NCBI GenBank assembly: GCA_017626625.1 | Contig: JAGAIK010000317.1 | Coordinates: forward strand, 1-8,790 | Length of the DNA stretch: 8,790 nt | From: Roseburia sp. | GTDB taxonomy: Bacteria > Bacillota > Clostridia > Lachnospirales > Lachnospiraceae | Direction of reading: 5' to 3' | Shown here: positions 1 through 6,581 of the stretch, one piece after another | Layout of the letters: each line of letters starts with the position of its first letter | Position numbering within the stretch: position 1 is the stretch's first letter | The notes under the pieces: model-generated | The model's database searches: none | The model's input: only the letters and a program-made list of their open reading frames with translations | What the model was told of the DNA's origin: nothing | Program-made: the position numbers and the translations under genes

Positions 1-470
1 GTTACGCAATCTGCACGCTCCGCAATCAGACGACAGTGGTTTTCCAGTGTGAAAGGCGAGCCTCCGAAAAAGCCTCCGCCATGCACATACAGAAATGCCG
101 GGTGCTTTCCCTCCATATGTCTGGGATAATGAATCCATACCGGCACCCTGCCGACGCTGGTAGCAACCTCGATATATCTGGTGTAGATTTCCACCGTGTT
201 CAGGTTATAATTGAACCCTCCCATATGCTTCCGCATTTCATCGTAGGATGGCTTCTCTGCTTCATCTTCCCCCGGCTCATTATCCGCCTGCAATTTCTTC
301 GCCGCCTGTTTTTTCCGATTCTCCATTTCTTTTTTATATACCCGTGGGTCCAAACGGTCACCAGCATCATCATCCGGCACATTTTTTATCTCCACCAGAA
401 CCCCGTTTACCATGGTTGTTTCACCCACCCCGTTTAAAATCTCCACTAATTTCTCATCGTATTCTCTCAT
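1..470 (-). CDS. Alpha/beta hydrolase (HGGG-motif esterase/lipase-like), C-terminus beyond window
   Basis: N-terminal 156 residues of a probable carboxylic ester hydrolase of the hormone-sensitive-lipase/acetyl-esterase type; the gene runs off the left edge. The start is the ATG at 468-470, with AAGGAG 7 bases upstream. The key signature is HGGGFFGGSPF at residues 130-140, the oxyanion-hole HGGG motif, preceded by a beta strand (PAFLYVH) as in the alpha/beta hydrolase fold. The Ser-Asp-His triad would lie outside the window, so activity cannot be judged. Residues 32-78 are a highly charged stretch (KKEMENRKKQAAKK followed by an acidic part) before the core fold, probably helical or a flexible cap. 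No signal peptide is seen, so it is likely cytoplasmic. It lies 70 bases downstream of the ABC exporter gene on the same strand and may be cotranscribed with it or use the weak promoter at 501-528. Family is fairly sure; substrate is unknown. Confidence 0.85.
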   Translation of the reverse strand, partial: MREYDEKLVEILNGVGETTMVNGVLVEIKNVPDDDAGDRLDPRVYKKEMENRKKQAAKKLQADNEPGEDEAEKPSYDEMRKHMGGFNYNLNTVEIYTRYIEVATSVGRVPVWIHYPRHMEGKHPAFLYVHGGGFFGGSPFTLENHCRLIAERADCV

Positions 471-500
471 TTCCCTTCTCCTTCCTTTCCCGCCTCTCAT

Positions 501-528
501 ATTATCCTGCTGCAATCAATACAGACAA
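501..528 (-). promoter_or_regulatory. Possible weak promoter for the hydrolase gene
   Basis: On the minus strand, TTGTCT (523-528) and GATAAT (501-506) are separated by 16 bases, giving 4/6 and 5/6 matches to the sigma-A consensus. It lies in the 70-base gap between the ABC gene stop and the hydrolase start. No terminator hairpin is visible in this gap, so readthrough from the ABC operon is equally possible. Confidence 0.3.
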
Positions 529-540
529 ATGAAGCCTTTC

Positions 541-2310
541 TTATTCAAATTGCGCCGCATACAGCTTATAATAAAATCCTTTCTGCTCCATGAGGCTTTC
601 ATGATTCCCCTGCTCCACCACGTCCCCCTGGTTGATGACTAAAATATGGTCCGCATGCTGAATGGTGGAAAGCCGGTGCGCAATCACAAAACAGGTCTTA
701 TCCTTCATCAGCTCCCGCATTGCCTTCTGGATTTTCCGCTCCGTGCTGGTATCTACATTAGAAGTTGCTTCGTCTAAAATCAGCATCCTTGCATCATAAA
801 GCATTGCCCTTGCAATGGTAAGAAGCTGTTTCTGCCCTTTCGAGATATTGCCGCCATCCTCGCTGATAACCGTATCATATCCCTGGGGCAGACGCATGAT
901 AAAGGAATGGATATGCGCCGCCTTCGCAGCAGCTACAACCTCCTCCATCGTTGCTCCCTCTTTTCCATAAGCAATATTTTCAAAAATCGTCCCCTGAAAA
1001 ACCCAGGTATCCTGAAGTACCATCGCATATGCGCCCCGCAGGCTCTTTCTGGTGTAATCACGGATATCTCCGTTATCCACAAGAATGCTTCCGGCATCCA
1101 CATCATAAAACCGCATCAGCAGATTAATAATTGTGGTTTTCCCCGCTCCGGTAGGTCCCACGATTGCCACCAGTTTTCCCGCATCTGCCGCAAGGCTTAG
1201 GTTGTGAATAATCGTCTTATCCTTTTCATAGCCGAAAAACACATTTCTTAATTCCACATTTCCCTCTACTCCGGTCAGCTCCGCCGCATTTTCACGGTCT
1301 TCTATTTCTTCCGCTTCCTCAAGCAGGGTAAAGACACGCTCCGCTGCGGCAAGGGCAGAATACAGCTCGTTCATGATGTTGGCAATCTCATTAATCGGTC
1401 CGGAAAATTTGCGGGAATATAAGACAAAAGATGAAATCTGCCCCAGAGAAATCATTTCCGCCATATAAAGAACCGAACCAAAGACAGCAATCAGGCAAAG
1501 CCCAAGATTATTGATGGAACCAACGGTGGGTCCCATAGTAATTCCGTAATAATCTGCATCATAATAAGCGTCTGCAGCGTCATGATTAATTCCATCAAAC
1601 TTCTCTGCCACCTGCTTTTCATACGCATAAGCCAGAATCGTCTTCTGCCCGGAGAACATCTCCTCCACAAAACCGTTCATCACTCCATAATTTTTTGAAC
1701 GTTTCACAAATCTTGGCTGTGTTATGCCCCTCATTTTTGTCGTATAGATAATTGCTGTGGGAATCGTAACCAGCACAATAAGAGCAAGCAGGGGAGAAAT
1801 GTAAATCATCATGCCAAAAGACCCCGCCACCGTCACAACGCTTGTCAAAATCTGCACCACATCTGTAGACAAGCAAGTGCTCACCACATCAATATCATAG
1901 GATACCCGGCTGATGATATCTCCTGCCTGATTCTGATCAAAATAGCCTACCGGCAGACGCATCAGTTTATCAAAAACATCCTTCCGCATCTTTTTGGCAA
2001 TCCATTTGCTGACATAAACCATCACAATATTGATGGATATGGTAATAACAGAAGACAATACATAACAAATGAGCATTCTTTCTGCATAATAAAATACCTT
2101 GTCAAAATTGACTTTCCCAGCTCCCGCAGCCGCCTCATTGATGGCCGCCCCTGCAAGGCTAGGACCAAGCAGCGCTAAAATATTGCTGATAAAACATAAC
2201 AAAAATATGATAATCAGAATCAGCTTATATTGTCCGATATAAGAAAGAAGCCGCTTTAGCGTCCCTTTCGTATCCTTCGGTTTTTTACGAATGGTATCTC
2301 TTGCCGCCAT
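541..2310 (-). CDS. Heterodimeric ABC exporter, subunit with intact catalytic residues (TM288-like)
   Basis: A 589-residue half-transporter with a membrane domain (roughly residues 20-320, six predicted helices) fused to an ATPase domain (about 350-589). Visible motifs are Walker A GPTGAGKT (385-392), Q-loop Gln433, signature ISKGQ (489-493), Walker B LILDE with catalytic Glu514, D-loop SNVD, and switch His545 (AHRLS). The catalytic residues are canonical but the signature departs from LSGGQ. This is the complement expected of the partner of a subunit with a degenerate site. In this family the productive ATP site pairs these Walker motifs with the partner's LSGGQ. Likely role is export of lipophilic compounds, drugs or peptides across the cytoplasmic membrane; substrate unknown. 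Start ATG at 2308-2310 has a modest GGGAG about 11 bases upstream, which lies inside the remnant tail of the preceding gene, suggesting translational coupling was once direct. Length is normal for the family. Confidence 0.95.
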   Translation of the reverse strand: MAARDTIRKKPKDTKGTLKRLLSYIGQYKLILIIIFLLCFISNILALLGPSLAGAAINEAAAGAGKVNFDKVFYYAERMLICYVLSSVITISINIVMVYVSKWIAKKMRKDVFDKLMRLPVGYFDQNQAGDIISRVSYDIDVVSTCLSTDVVQILTSVVTVAGSFGMMIYISPLLALIVLVTIPTAIIYTTKMRGITQPRFVKRSKNYGVMNGFVEEMFSGQKTILAYAYEKQVAEKFDGINHDAADAYYDADYYGITMGPTVGSINNLGLCLIAVFGSVLYMAEMISLGQISSFVLYSRKFSGPINEIANIMNELYSALAAAERVFTLLEEAEEIEDRENAAELTGVEGNVELRNVFFGYEKDKTIIHNLSLAADAGKLVAIVGPTGAGKTTIINLLMRFYDVDAGSILVDNGDIRDYTRKSLRGAYAMVLQDTWVFQGTIFENIAYGKEGATMEEVVAAAKAAHIHSFIMRLPQGYDTVISEDGGNISKGQKQLLTIARAMLYDARMLILDEATSNVDTSTERKIQKAMRELMKDKTCFVIAHRLSTIQHADHILVINQGDVVEQGNHESLMEQKGFYYKLYAAQFE

Positions 2311-2316
2311 ACTGTC

Positions 2317-2394
2317 TCACGCTCCCATCTGTGTCTTATAAATTTCCTGATACATACTACATTTTTACATCAGTTCCTCTTGTGTGCCTTGTCA
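2317..2394 (-). pseudogene. Decayed C-terminal tail of the upstream ABC subunit, two in-frame stops
   Basis: Directly beyond the TGA that ends the upstream ABC gene (2392-2394), the same frame reads QGTQEELM, then TAA (2365-2367), then KCSMYQEIYKTQMGA, then TGA (2317-2319). This matches the usual C-terminus of TM287-like half-transporters: G-x-G-T-H-E-E-L, then a C-x-x-Y-x-E-I-Y-x-(S/T)-Q helix. There is no frameshift; only two codons are nonsense. The position of the first is normally glycine, so GGA to TGA is a plausible change. The second could come from GAA or AAA. The usual His of GTHEEL is Gln here. The final TGA lies 6 bases before the next gene's ATG, the tight spacing expected of an intact pair. 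The family comparison is from memory, but the frame and stops are read directly. Confidence 0.8.
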
Positions 2395-4071
2395 AATAAT
2401 TTTTCCCTCATCAAGCATGATAATATCATCTAAATTCATAATAGAGCTGATACGCTGCGCCACAATAATTGTGGTAGTGTCTGCATGGTGCTCTCTGATG
2501 GCTCCCCTGAGCGCCGCATCCGTCTTATAATCCAGTGCACTAGAAGAGTCGTCCAGAATCAAAATCTGGGGCTTTGCCGCAATCGCCCTGGCAATCAAAA
2601 CCCGCTGTCTCTGTCCGCCGCTTAAATTAGTGCCGTGGATTACTGCACGATGGTCATAGGTATCTTCATAACCCTCGATAAACTCCTGTGCCCTGGCATC
2701 CGCCGCAGCAGCTTCCATTTCCTGCATTGACACATCCCGTCCAAAGGAAATATTTTCTTTGAGAGAATCCGCAAAGACAACATCATTCTGGAATACAACG
2801 CCAAACATCCGGTGCAGTTCGTCTTTTTCATAAGTCCGCACATCTTTGCCATTAATAAAAACAGCCCCATGATCCGCATCATAGAAACGCATCAACAGAT
2901 TAATTATCGTGGTCTTGCCGCAGCCGGTGGCTCCAATAATCCCCAGAGAACCGCCCTTTTTCATGGAAAAGTCGATATCCTCTAAGCACTTCTGCCGCCC
3001 TTTTCCATCAAACTTCTCTAGCGCTTCTTCCCCTTCACTGCCGCCATAGCTGAAATCCACATGGTCAAAAATAATAAATTCCTCCCTGTCCGTAACCGCT
3101 GCCGCATCTTCCGGTATCGGCAATAATTCATCCTCCATCTGTATCACCGCTGCAATACGGTTTGCAGATGCGTTTGCCTTTGACATCAGCATAAATACAC
3201 GGTTCAGCGCCATAACCCCCATCAGAATCATATTGAAGTAGGTAAGGAATGCCAGAATGACCCCCGGCTGGGTGATACCACGATTCACCCGAACCGCCCC
3301 TACAATCACTACAATCGTTAATCCTATATTCAGAACTAATGTCATGAGCGGTCCGGGCAAAGCCATAACAATGCTGGCTGTGATATCGCTTTTCGCCATC
3401 TGCTGATTGGCTTTCTCAAAACGGCGGATTTCATAATCCTCCTTGGAAAGCGCCTTTACCACACGGATACCGGAAATATTTTCCCGCATAATCCGCACAA
3501 TCCCATCTACGCTCTGCTGCACCTTATCATAGAGGGGGATGCCTTTCATGGACACAAACACCACTGTGGCAATCATCACCGGTGCCATAACACAAAGAAT
3601 GGATGCTAAACCCACATCCATAGTAAGTGTAATAACAATCCCCCCCAACAGCATGATAGGGGCGCGAATCCCTAAGGATTGTCCGCTTTGAATAAAACTC
3701 TGCAAATTGTAAGAATCCGACGTCATACGTGCATTTAAGGACGGAAGCCCCACCTCGTCTAACTGACCGCCGGATAAGTTTATGGATTTCCAAAATAAAT
3801 CCCGGCGTATCTCAAAGGTACTCTCTTTTGCCACCTTGACAGAAAGCCGGTTTGCCTTTACGTTAACCTGACGCACAAAAACGGCAAGCAGTATCATGAC
3901 TGCCCCCCATAAAAGAACAAGTCTCACATTCTTCTGTGGTACAACATCATCAATTAGATGTTCTAAAACATAGGGCAGCATCAGCTCCCCCAGCGTCCCC
4001 AACAGCTTAATGCACATGACAACCGCCACCATTTTGCGGTATTTCTTTAAATAAGAAAATATAAATTTCAT
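2392..4071 (-). CDS. Heterodimeric ABC exporter, subunit with degenerate ATP site (TM287-like), C-terminally truncated
   Basis: A 559-residue membrane-plus-ATPase half-transporter and probable partner of the next gene. The membrane domain covers about residues 10-300. ATPase motifs are Walker A GATGCGKT (380-387), Q-loop Gln428, canonical LSGGQ (483-487), and Walker B ILILDD, where Asp508 replaces the catalytic Glu. The switch residue is Gln539 (VAQRIS) instead of His. This Asp/Gln pair is the hallmark of the degenerate-site subunit in TM287/TM288-like exporters: it binds ATP but should hydrolyse it poorly, while donating its good signature to the partner's site. About 17 extra charged residues (343-361) sit between the A-loop Tyr (FSYGG) and CLEDIDF. 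The protein ends at DEGKII, about 26 residues short of relatives, because of a nonsense codon (see the 2317-2394 entry). The start ATG at 4069-4071 has only an A/G-rich AGAAAGAAG before it. It is first in the operon behind the promoter at 4122-4150. Whether the shortened protein is still active is unknown. Confidence 0.93.
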   Translation of the reverse strand: MKFIFSYLKKYRKMVAVVMCIKLLGTLGELMLPYVLEHLIDDVVPQKNVRLVLLWGAVMILLAVFVRQVNVKANRLSVKVAKESTFEIRRDLFWKSINLSGGQLDEVGLPSLNARMTSDSYNLQSFIQSGQSLGIRAPIMLLGGIVITLTMDVGLASILCVMAPVMIATVVFVSMKGIPLYDKVQQSVDGIVRIMRENISGIRVVKALSKEDYEIRRFEKANQQMAKSDITASIVMALPGPLMTLVLNIGLTIVVIVGAVRVNRGITQPGVILAFLTYFNMILMGVMALNRVFMLMSKANASANRIAAVIQMEDELLPIPEDAAAVTDREEFIIFDHVDFSYGGSEGEEALEKFDGKGRQKCLEDIDFSMKKGGSLGIIGATGCGKTTIINLLMRFYDADHGAVFINGKDVRTYEKDELHRMFGVVFQNDVVFADSLKENISFGRDVSMQEMEAAAADARAQEFIEGYEDTYDHRAVIHGTNLSGGQRQRVLIARAIAAKPQILILDDSSSALDYKTDAALRGAIREHHADTTTIIVAQRISSIMNLDDIIMLDEGKII

Positions 4072-4121
4072 ATGACTTCTTTCTCTCTCAATTCCACTTT
4101 TCCGTGGGTATTCTCAAATAA

Positions 4122-4150
4122 AGTATATGCCAACTACTTCCAATTCTCAA
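4122..4150 (-). promoter_or_regulatory. Promoter of the ABC exporter operon with TTGAGAAT direct repeats
   Basis: On the minus strand, TTGAGA (4145-4150) and TATACT (4122-4127) are separated by exactly 17 bases, each 5/6 to the sigma-A consensus. Transcription should start near 4115, leaving a leader of about 44 bases. The octamer TTGAGAAT occurs at the -35 (4143-4150) and again, same orientation, around the expected start site (4110-4117), 33 bases apart. That is about three helical turns and could be a regulator's paired binding site. Confidence 0.75.
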
Positions 4151-4210
4151 GCAGTTTTCTCTATAATTTTACTCACTCTTTTGCCAAATAACTCTCTTTT
4201 CCGCCAGCTT

Positions 4211-4265
4211 CCCAAAACAATAAAATACCCAAAGCCCATTAAGTTTCCTTAACCAGCTTTGGGTA
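4211..4265 (-). terminator. Rho-independent terminator of the MATE/kinase operon
   Basis: The arms TACCCAAAGC (4226-4235) and GCTTTGGGTA (4256-4265) form a perfect 10-bp stem. After a symmetric 3-by-3 internal loop, a second 5-bp stem (TTAAG/CTTAA) has a 4-base loop. On the minus strand the hairpin begins 6 bases after the kinase stop codon and is followed by TTTTATTGTTTT, a T-rich tract. It separates this operon from the ABC promoter downstream. Confidence 0.85.
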
Positions 4266-4271
4266 ATCCCA

Positions 4272-4868
4272 CTATTCTTCTCCCGTCAGAATGTTAAAAA
4301 GCAAATTCACACTGCCTTCGATTCCAAAGGCGCTGCTGTCTATGGTCAGATGGTAATTCTGTGCCCTGCCCCATTCCTGGTCTGTGTAATACCTGTAGTT
4401 TACGGCACGTTTTTTATCCTTATCCCGCAGACGCTTTAACGGCTCCGTATCTGTCTCTCCATACACCTCCACAATGCGTTTTGCACGTTCCTCTTTCGGT
4501 GCGTGGATAAAGACATTCAGTACGTCTTTTCGCTCTCTTAAAATATAATCCGCACAGCGCCCTACGATAACGCAGGCCTCTTTTTCCGCTATCTCCTGTA
4601 TCTTCTTTCGCTGCTCATTCCAAAGATAGTCGCTTACGGAAAGACCATTCACTCCCCGCCCTACAAAGGCATAGGAGAAAGGATGGGAGGCAGGTGCATA
4701 CTCCCCCTGTTCCTCAATAAACTTTTTCGCCAGTCCCGTCTGTTCCGCCAGTTTTTCAATCAGTTCCTTATCGTAGCAGGGAACGCCCAGTTTTTCCGCC
4801 AGTTGCTTTCCAATGGTCCTTCCGCCGCTGCCAAATTCACGACTGATGGTAACAATTCTTTTTTTCAT
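4272..4868 (-). CDS. Cytidylate kinase-like family protein
   Basis: A 198-residue P-loop protein of the cytidylate kinase-like family, which is widespread in Clostridia with no settled function. The N-terminus MKKRIVTISREFGSGGRTIG carries the family's modified P-loop (FGSGGRTIGKQLA, residues 12-24) in place of the classical GxxGxGK(S/T). It is followed by YDKEL (32-36), IVGRCADY (101-108), and an Arg/Lys-rich lid region (RLRDKDKKRAVNYRYY). These suggest a soluble nucleotide-binding phosphotransferase; substrate unknown and not safely assumed to be CMP. I chose the ATG at 4866-4868 because AAGGAAGGG lies 7 bases upstream and the family normally begins at this point. An alternative ATG at 4893-4895 overlaps the MATE stop as ATGA and would add 9 residues, but has no ribosome site at a useful distance. 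It is second in an operon with the MATE gene, with a 23-base gap, and ends just before a strong terminator. Confidence 0.88.
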   Translation of the reverse strand: MKKRIVTISREFGSGGRTIGKQLAEKLGVPCYDKELIEKLAEQTGLAKKFIEEQGEYAPASHPFSYAFVGRGVNGLSVSDYLWNEQRKKIQEIAEKEACVIVGRCADYILRERKDVLNVFIHAPKEERAKRIVEVYGETDTEPLKRLRDKDKKRAVNYRYYTDQEWGRAQNYHLTIDSSAFGIEGSVNLLFNILTGEE

Positions 4869-4875
4869 ACTGATA

Positions 4876-4884
4876 CCCTTCCTT
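4876..4884 (-). promoter_or_regulatory. Ribosome binding site deciding the kinase start
   Basis: AAGGAAGGG on the minus strand is 7 bases before the ATG at 4866-4868. It favours the 198-residue form over the longer one that starts inside the MATE stop codon (ATGA at 4892-4895). Confidence 0.65.
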
Positions 4885-4891
4885 TCTTTCC

Positions 4892-6274
4892 TCATGCAAG
4901 ATTTTTTATTACCTTTTTATTGATTTGCAGCATAAATACCGTACCGATGACCGCAGAAAGCCCCTCCGCAATAAAAAAGGTAAACCATACCAGCCACATG
5001 TAATCCATGGACTGACAGGCAAGCAGGGAAAATCCCCACGCCACCGGAAGAACAAATAAAATCTGTCTGCACACTGAAATGACAAGGGATTGTAAGCCTG
5101 CATCCAATGCCTGGAAAATTCCCTGATAAGCAATATTTACCCCTGCAAACAGAAAACTTAAGGAAACAATCCGCATTGCCTGCACGCATAAAGTTTCTGT
5201 CTCGCCGGACAGCCCGAACAGTCTCGCAAAAGGTGCTGCAAAAATCTCTATTACCACAAGTCCCACAAACATCACAATCAGCGTATAGGTCAGTCCGTAC
5301 TTAATGCCCTGCTGCACCCTCTTTTTACTTCTCATTCCGTGGTTGAAGGATATGATTGGGGTAATGGCGTCCCTCAGACCAAATGCGGCAAAGAGAATAA
5401 ACTGCTGAATTTTATAGTAAAGCCCGTATGCGGTTACTACGGATTCTCCGATTCTTACGAAGATAATGTTCAGTCCATAGGTCATCACAGACATCAACGC
5501 CTGGGCGATGATTGCCGGCAGACCAATGGTATAAATCTCTCCGATGGTGCGGAGGGAAGGCTTCAGATAACGAACATTATTTTCGATTTCCTTATTGAAT
5601 TTCAGATGGAAAATAAGTCCCAGCAGCGCAGAGACAATCTGTCCGATTACGGTCGCATAAGCGGCTCCCTTTACTCCCATCTCCGGCAGACCGCACCAGC
5701 CGTAAATTAAAATAGGGTCTAAAATAACATTTACCACTGCTCCCGCAATCTGTGCCGTTGTGGAATACATTGACCGCCCTGTTGCCTGCAATAATTTTTC
5801 AAAAATAGAGAAAAACACGATTCCCATAGATATCTTACAGCAGATACCAAGGTACTCTTCCGCCATCACTTTGATTTGTACATTCTGCGTCTGGCTTGCA
5901 ATATAGGGTTCTACACCGAAACAGCCAAACAGAAAATAGACGATAAAAATAATGATTGCAAGGAATATGGCATTTCCTGCCACCTGGCTTGCCTTCTGTT
6001 TATTTCCCTGCCCGATACTTTTCGCTAACAGGGCATTGGTGCCGACGCCGGTTCCGATTCCGATGGCAACCATCAGCATCTGTACCGGGAATGCCAGTGT
6101 CAGGGCATTTAACGCCAGTTCTCCATTTCCCGCCATATTCGATACGAAAGCACTGTCTACAATGTTGTAAACCGCCTGCAGCATCATTGACAATACCATG
6201 GGGATTCCCATCGACAGCATTAGCTTGTTTATCGGTTCTGTCCCCATCTTGTTTTTGGGTTCTTTTTGTTCCAT
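4892..6274 (-). CDS. MATE family efflux transporter
   Basis: A 460-residue integral membrane protein of the multidrug and toxic compound extrusion family, which exports cationic or amphipathic compounds using a Na+ or H+ gradient. It has about twelve hydrophobic segments. The N-terminus shows the family pattern of a short charged stretch, then [23 protein letters not shown] and IVDSAFVSN in helix 1, and later the conserved-looking [12 protein letters not shown] loop. The two halves (about residues 15-230 and 240-450) both look complete, and length is typical. The ATG at 6272-6274 is chosen because AGGAGGTT lies 9 bases upstream. An in-frame ATG 60 bases earlier (6334) falls inside the promoter spacer and would not be transcribed. 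The promoter at 6316-6344 drives it. The cytidylate kinase-like gene follows 23 bases after its stop. Substrate is unknown. Confidence 0.95.
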   Translation of the reverse strand: MEQKEPKNKMGTEPINKLMLSMGIPMVLSMMLQAVYNIVDSAFVSNMAGNGELALNALTLAFPVQMLMVAIGIGTGVGTNALLAKSIGQGNKQKASQVAGNAIFLAIIIFIVYFLFGCFGVEPYIASQTQNVQIKVMAEEYLGICCKISMGIVFFSIFEKLLQATGRSMYSTTAQIAGAVVNVILDPILIYGWCGLPEMGVKGAAYATVIGQIVSALLGLIFHLKFNKEIENNVRYLKPSLRTIGEIYTIGLPAIIAQALMSVMTYGLNIIFVRIGESVVTAYGLYYKIQQFILFAAFGLRDAITPIISFNHGMRSKKRVQQGIKYGLTYTLIVMFVGLVVIEIFAAPFARLFGLSGETETLCVQAMRIVSLSFLFAGVNIAYQGIFQALDAGLQSLVISVCRQILFVLPVAWGFSLLACQSMDYMWLVWFTFFIAEGLSAVIGTVFMLQINKKVIKNLA

Positions 6275-6283
6275 ATAATATGT

Positions 6284-6291
6284 AACCTCCT
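6284..6291 (-). promoter_or_regulatory. Ribosome binding site deciding the MATE start
   Basis: AGGAGGTT on the minus strand, 9 bases before the ATG at 6272-6274, is close to a perfect match to the anti-Shine-Dalgarno sequence. It settles the start against the upstream ATG at 6334. Confidence 0.85.
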
Positions 6292-6315
6292 GAATCTTGT
6301 TTTCCGGAGTCTTTT

Positions 6316-6344
6316 CAGATAGGAAAGCTGCCACAACCTGTCAA
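6316..6344 (-). promoter_or_regulatory. Promoter proximal to the MATE/kinase operon
   Basis: A perfect -35 TTGACA (6339-6344) is followed after 17 bases by TATCTG (6316-6321), a poor -10 that keeps only the leading TAT. The predicted start is near 6309, giving a leader of about 35 bases. A weak -10 behind a perfect -35 is often seen at activator-assisted or tuned promoters. Confidence 0.5.
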
Positions 6345-6382
6345 GGGCAAAGTTTTTCTGATGAAACTTCACTTACACAACA

Positions 6383-6421
6383 AAAAATGCGTAAATCCAA
6401 AATCTGGATTTACGCATTTTT
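6383..6421 (-). terminator. Perfect 17-bp hairpin, likely terminator or attenuator
   Basis: Arms 6383-6399 and 6405-6421 are exact inverted repeats around a 5-base loop, with AAAAA/TTTTT at the base, so it has terminator form on both strands. On the minus strand it lies about 11 bases after the predicted start of the promoter at 6439-6467 and before the MATE promoter. It could end the aldo/keto reductase transcript, truncate the transcript from the promoter at 6439-6467, or act as an operator. Confidence 0.75.
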
Positions 6422-6438
6422 CGCCACTCGACTTTCTT

Positions 6439-6467
6439 ATTTTATCAATCAGTTTTTAGAAAGTCAA
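6439..6467 (-). promoter_or_regulatory. Near-consensus promoter reading straight into the hairpin
   Basis: TTGACT (6462-6467) and TAAAAT (6439-6444) are separated by 17 bases, both 5/6 to consensus, on the minus strand. Transcription should begin near 6432 and enter the 17-bp hairpin within about 11 bases. The next gene on this strand is the MATE transporter, reachable only by reading through the hairpin. Confidence 0.65.
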
Positions 6468-6581
6468 GGGTTGATTTTTATTGGATGACTGCATTTCTCT
6501 CCTGTGGAAAAAATAGCAAGGGCTGCCAGACCTCCACTGTTACAGGGGTGCTCATCAGCTCTGTACCTTAGCCTCCGACTC

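Larger units (their letters stand above)
6275..6581. other. Gene-free region between aldo/keto reductase and MATE genes
   Basis: These 307 bases carry no convincing gene. From the MATE start outwards they hold its ribosome site and promoter (6316-6344), the 17-bp hairpin (6383-6421) and a second promoter (6439-6467). The remaining part, about 6470-6581, just beyond the reductase stop, is of higher GC. It contains short imperfect stems, such as TACAG/CTGTA, and a T-run on the minus strand near 6506-6513, but no terminator or RNA family I can identify. A 33-codon plus-strand frame at 6387-6488 begins in the hairpin arm and lacks a ribosome site. Confidence 0.7.

Noticed and set aside
36..437. 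Plus-strand open frame of 133 codons
   Set aside because: It is the complement of the hydrolase gene, which has a ribosome site and the HGGGF motif; the plus-strand product resembles no known domain.
4869..4895. Longer kinase start overlapping the MATE stop as ATGA
   Set aside because: ATGA coupling is possible, but no Shine-Dalgarno sequence is suitably placed, whereas the ATG at 4868 has a good one and matches the family's N-terminus.
4683..5003. Plus-strand frame of 106 codons across the MATE/kinase junction
   Set aside because: It lies antisense to two well-supported genes and encodes a low-complexity Phe-rich product.
5339..5710. Plus-strand frame of 123 codons
   Set aside because: It is wholly antisense to the MATE coding sequence, with no ribosome site or recognisable domain.
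6520..6560. CTGATGAG on the minus strand, like a hammerhead ribozyme core
   Set aside because: The required GAAA box and the flanking stem III are absent, and the neighbouring pairings are weak.
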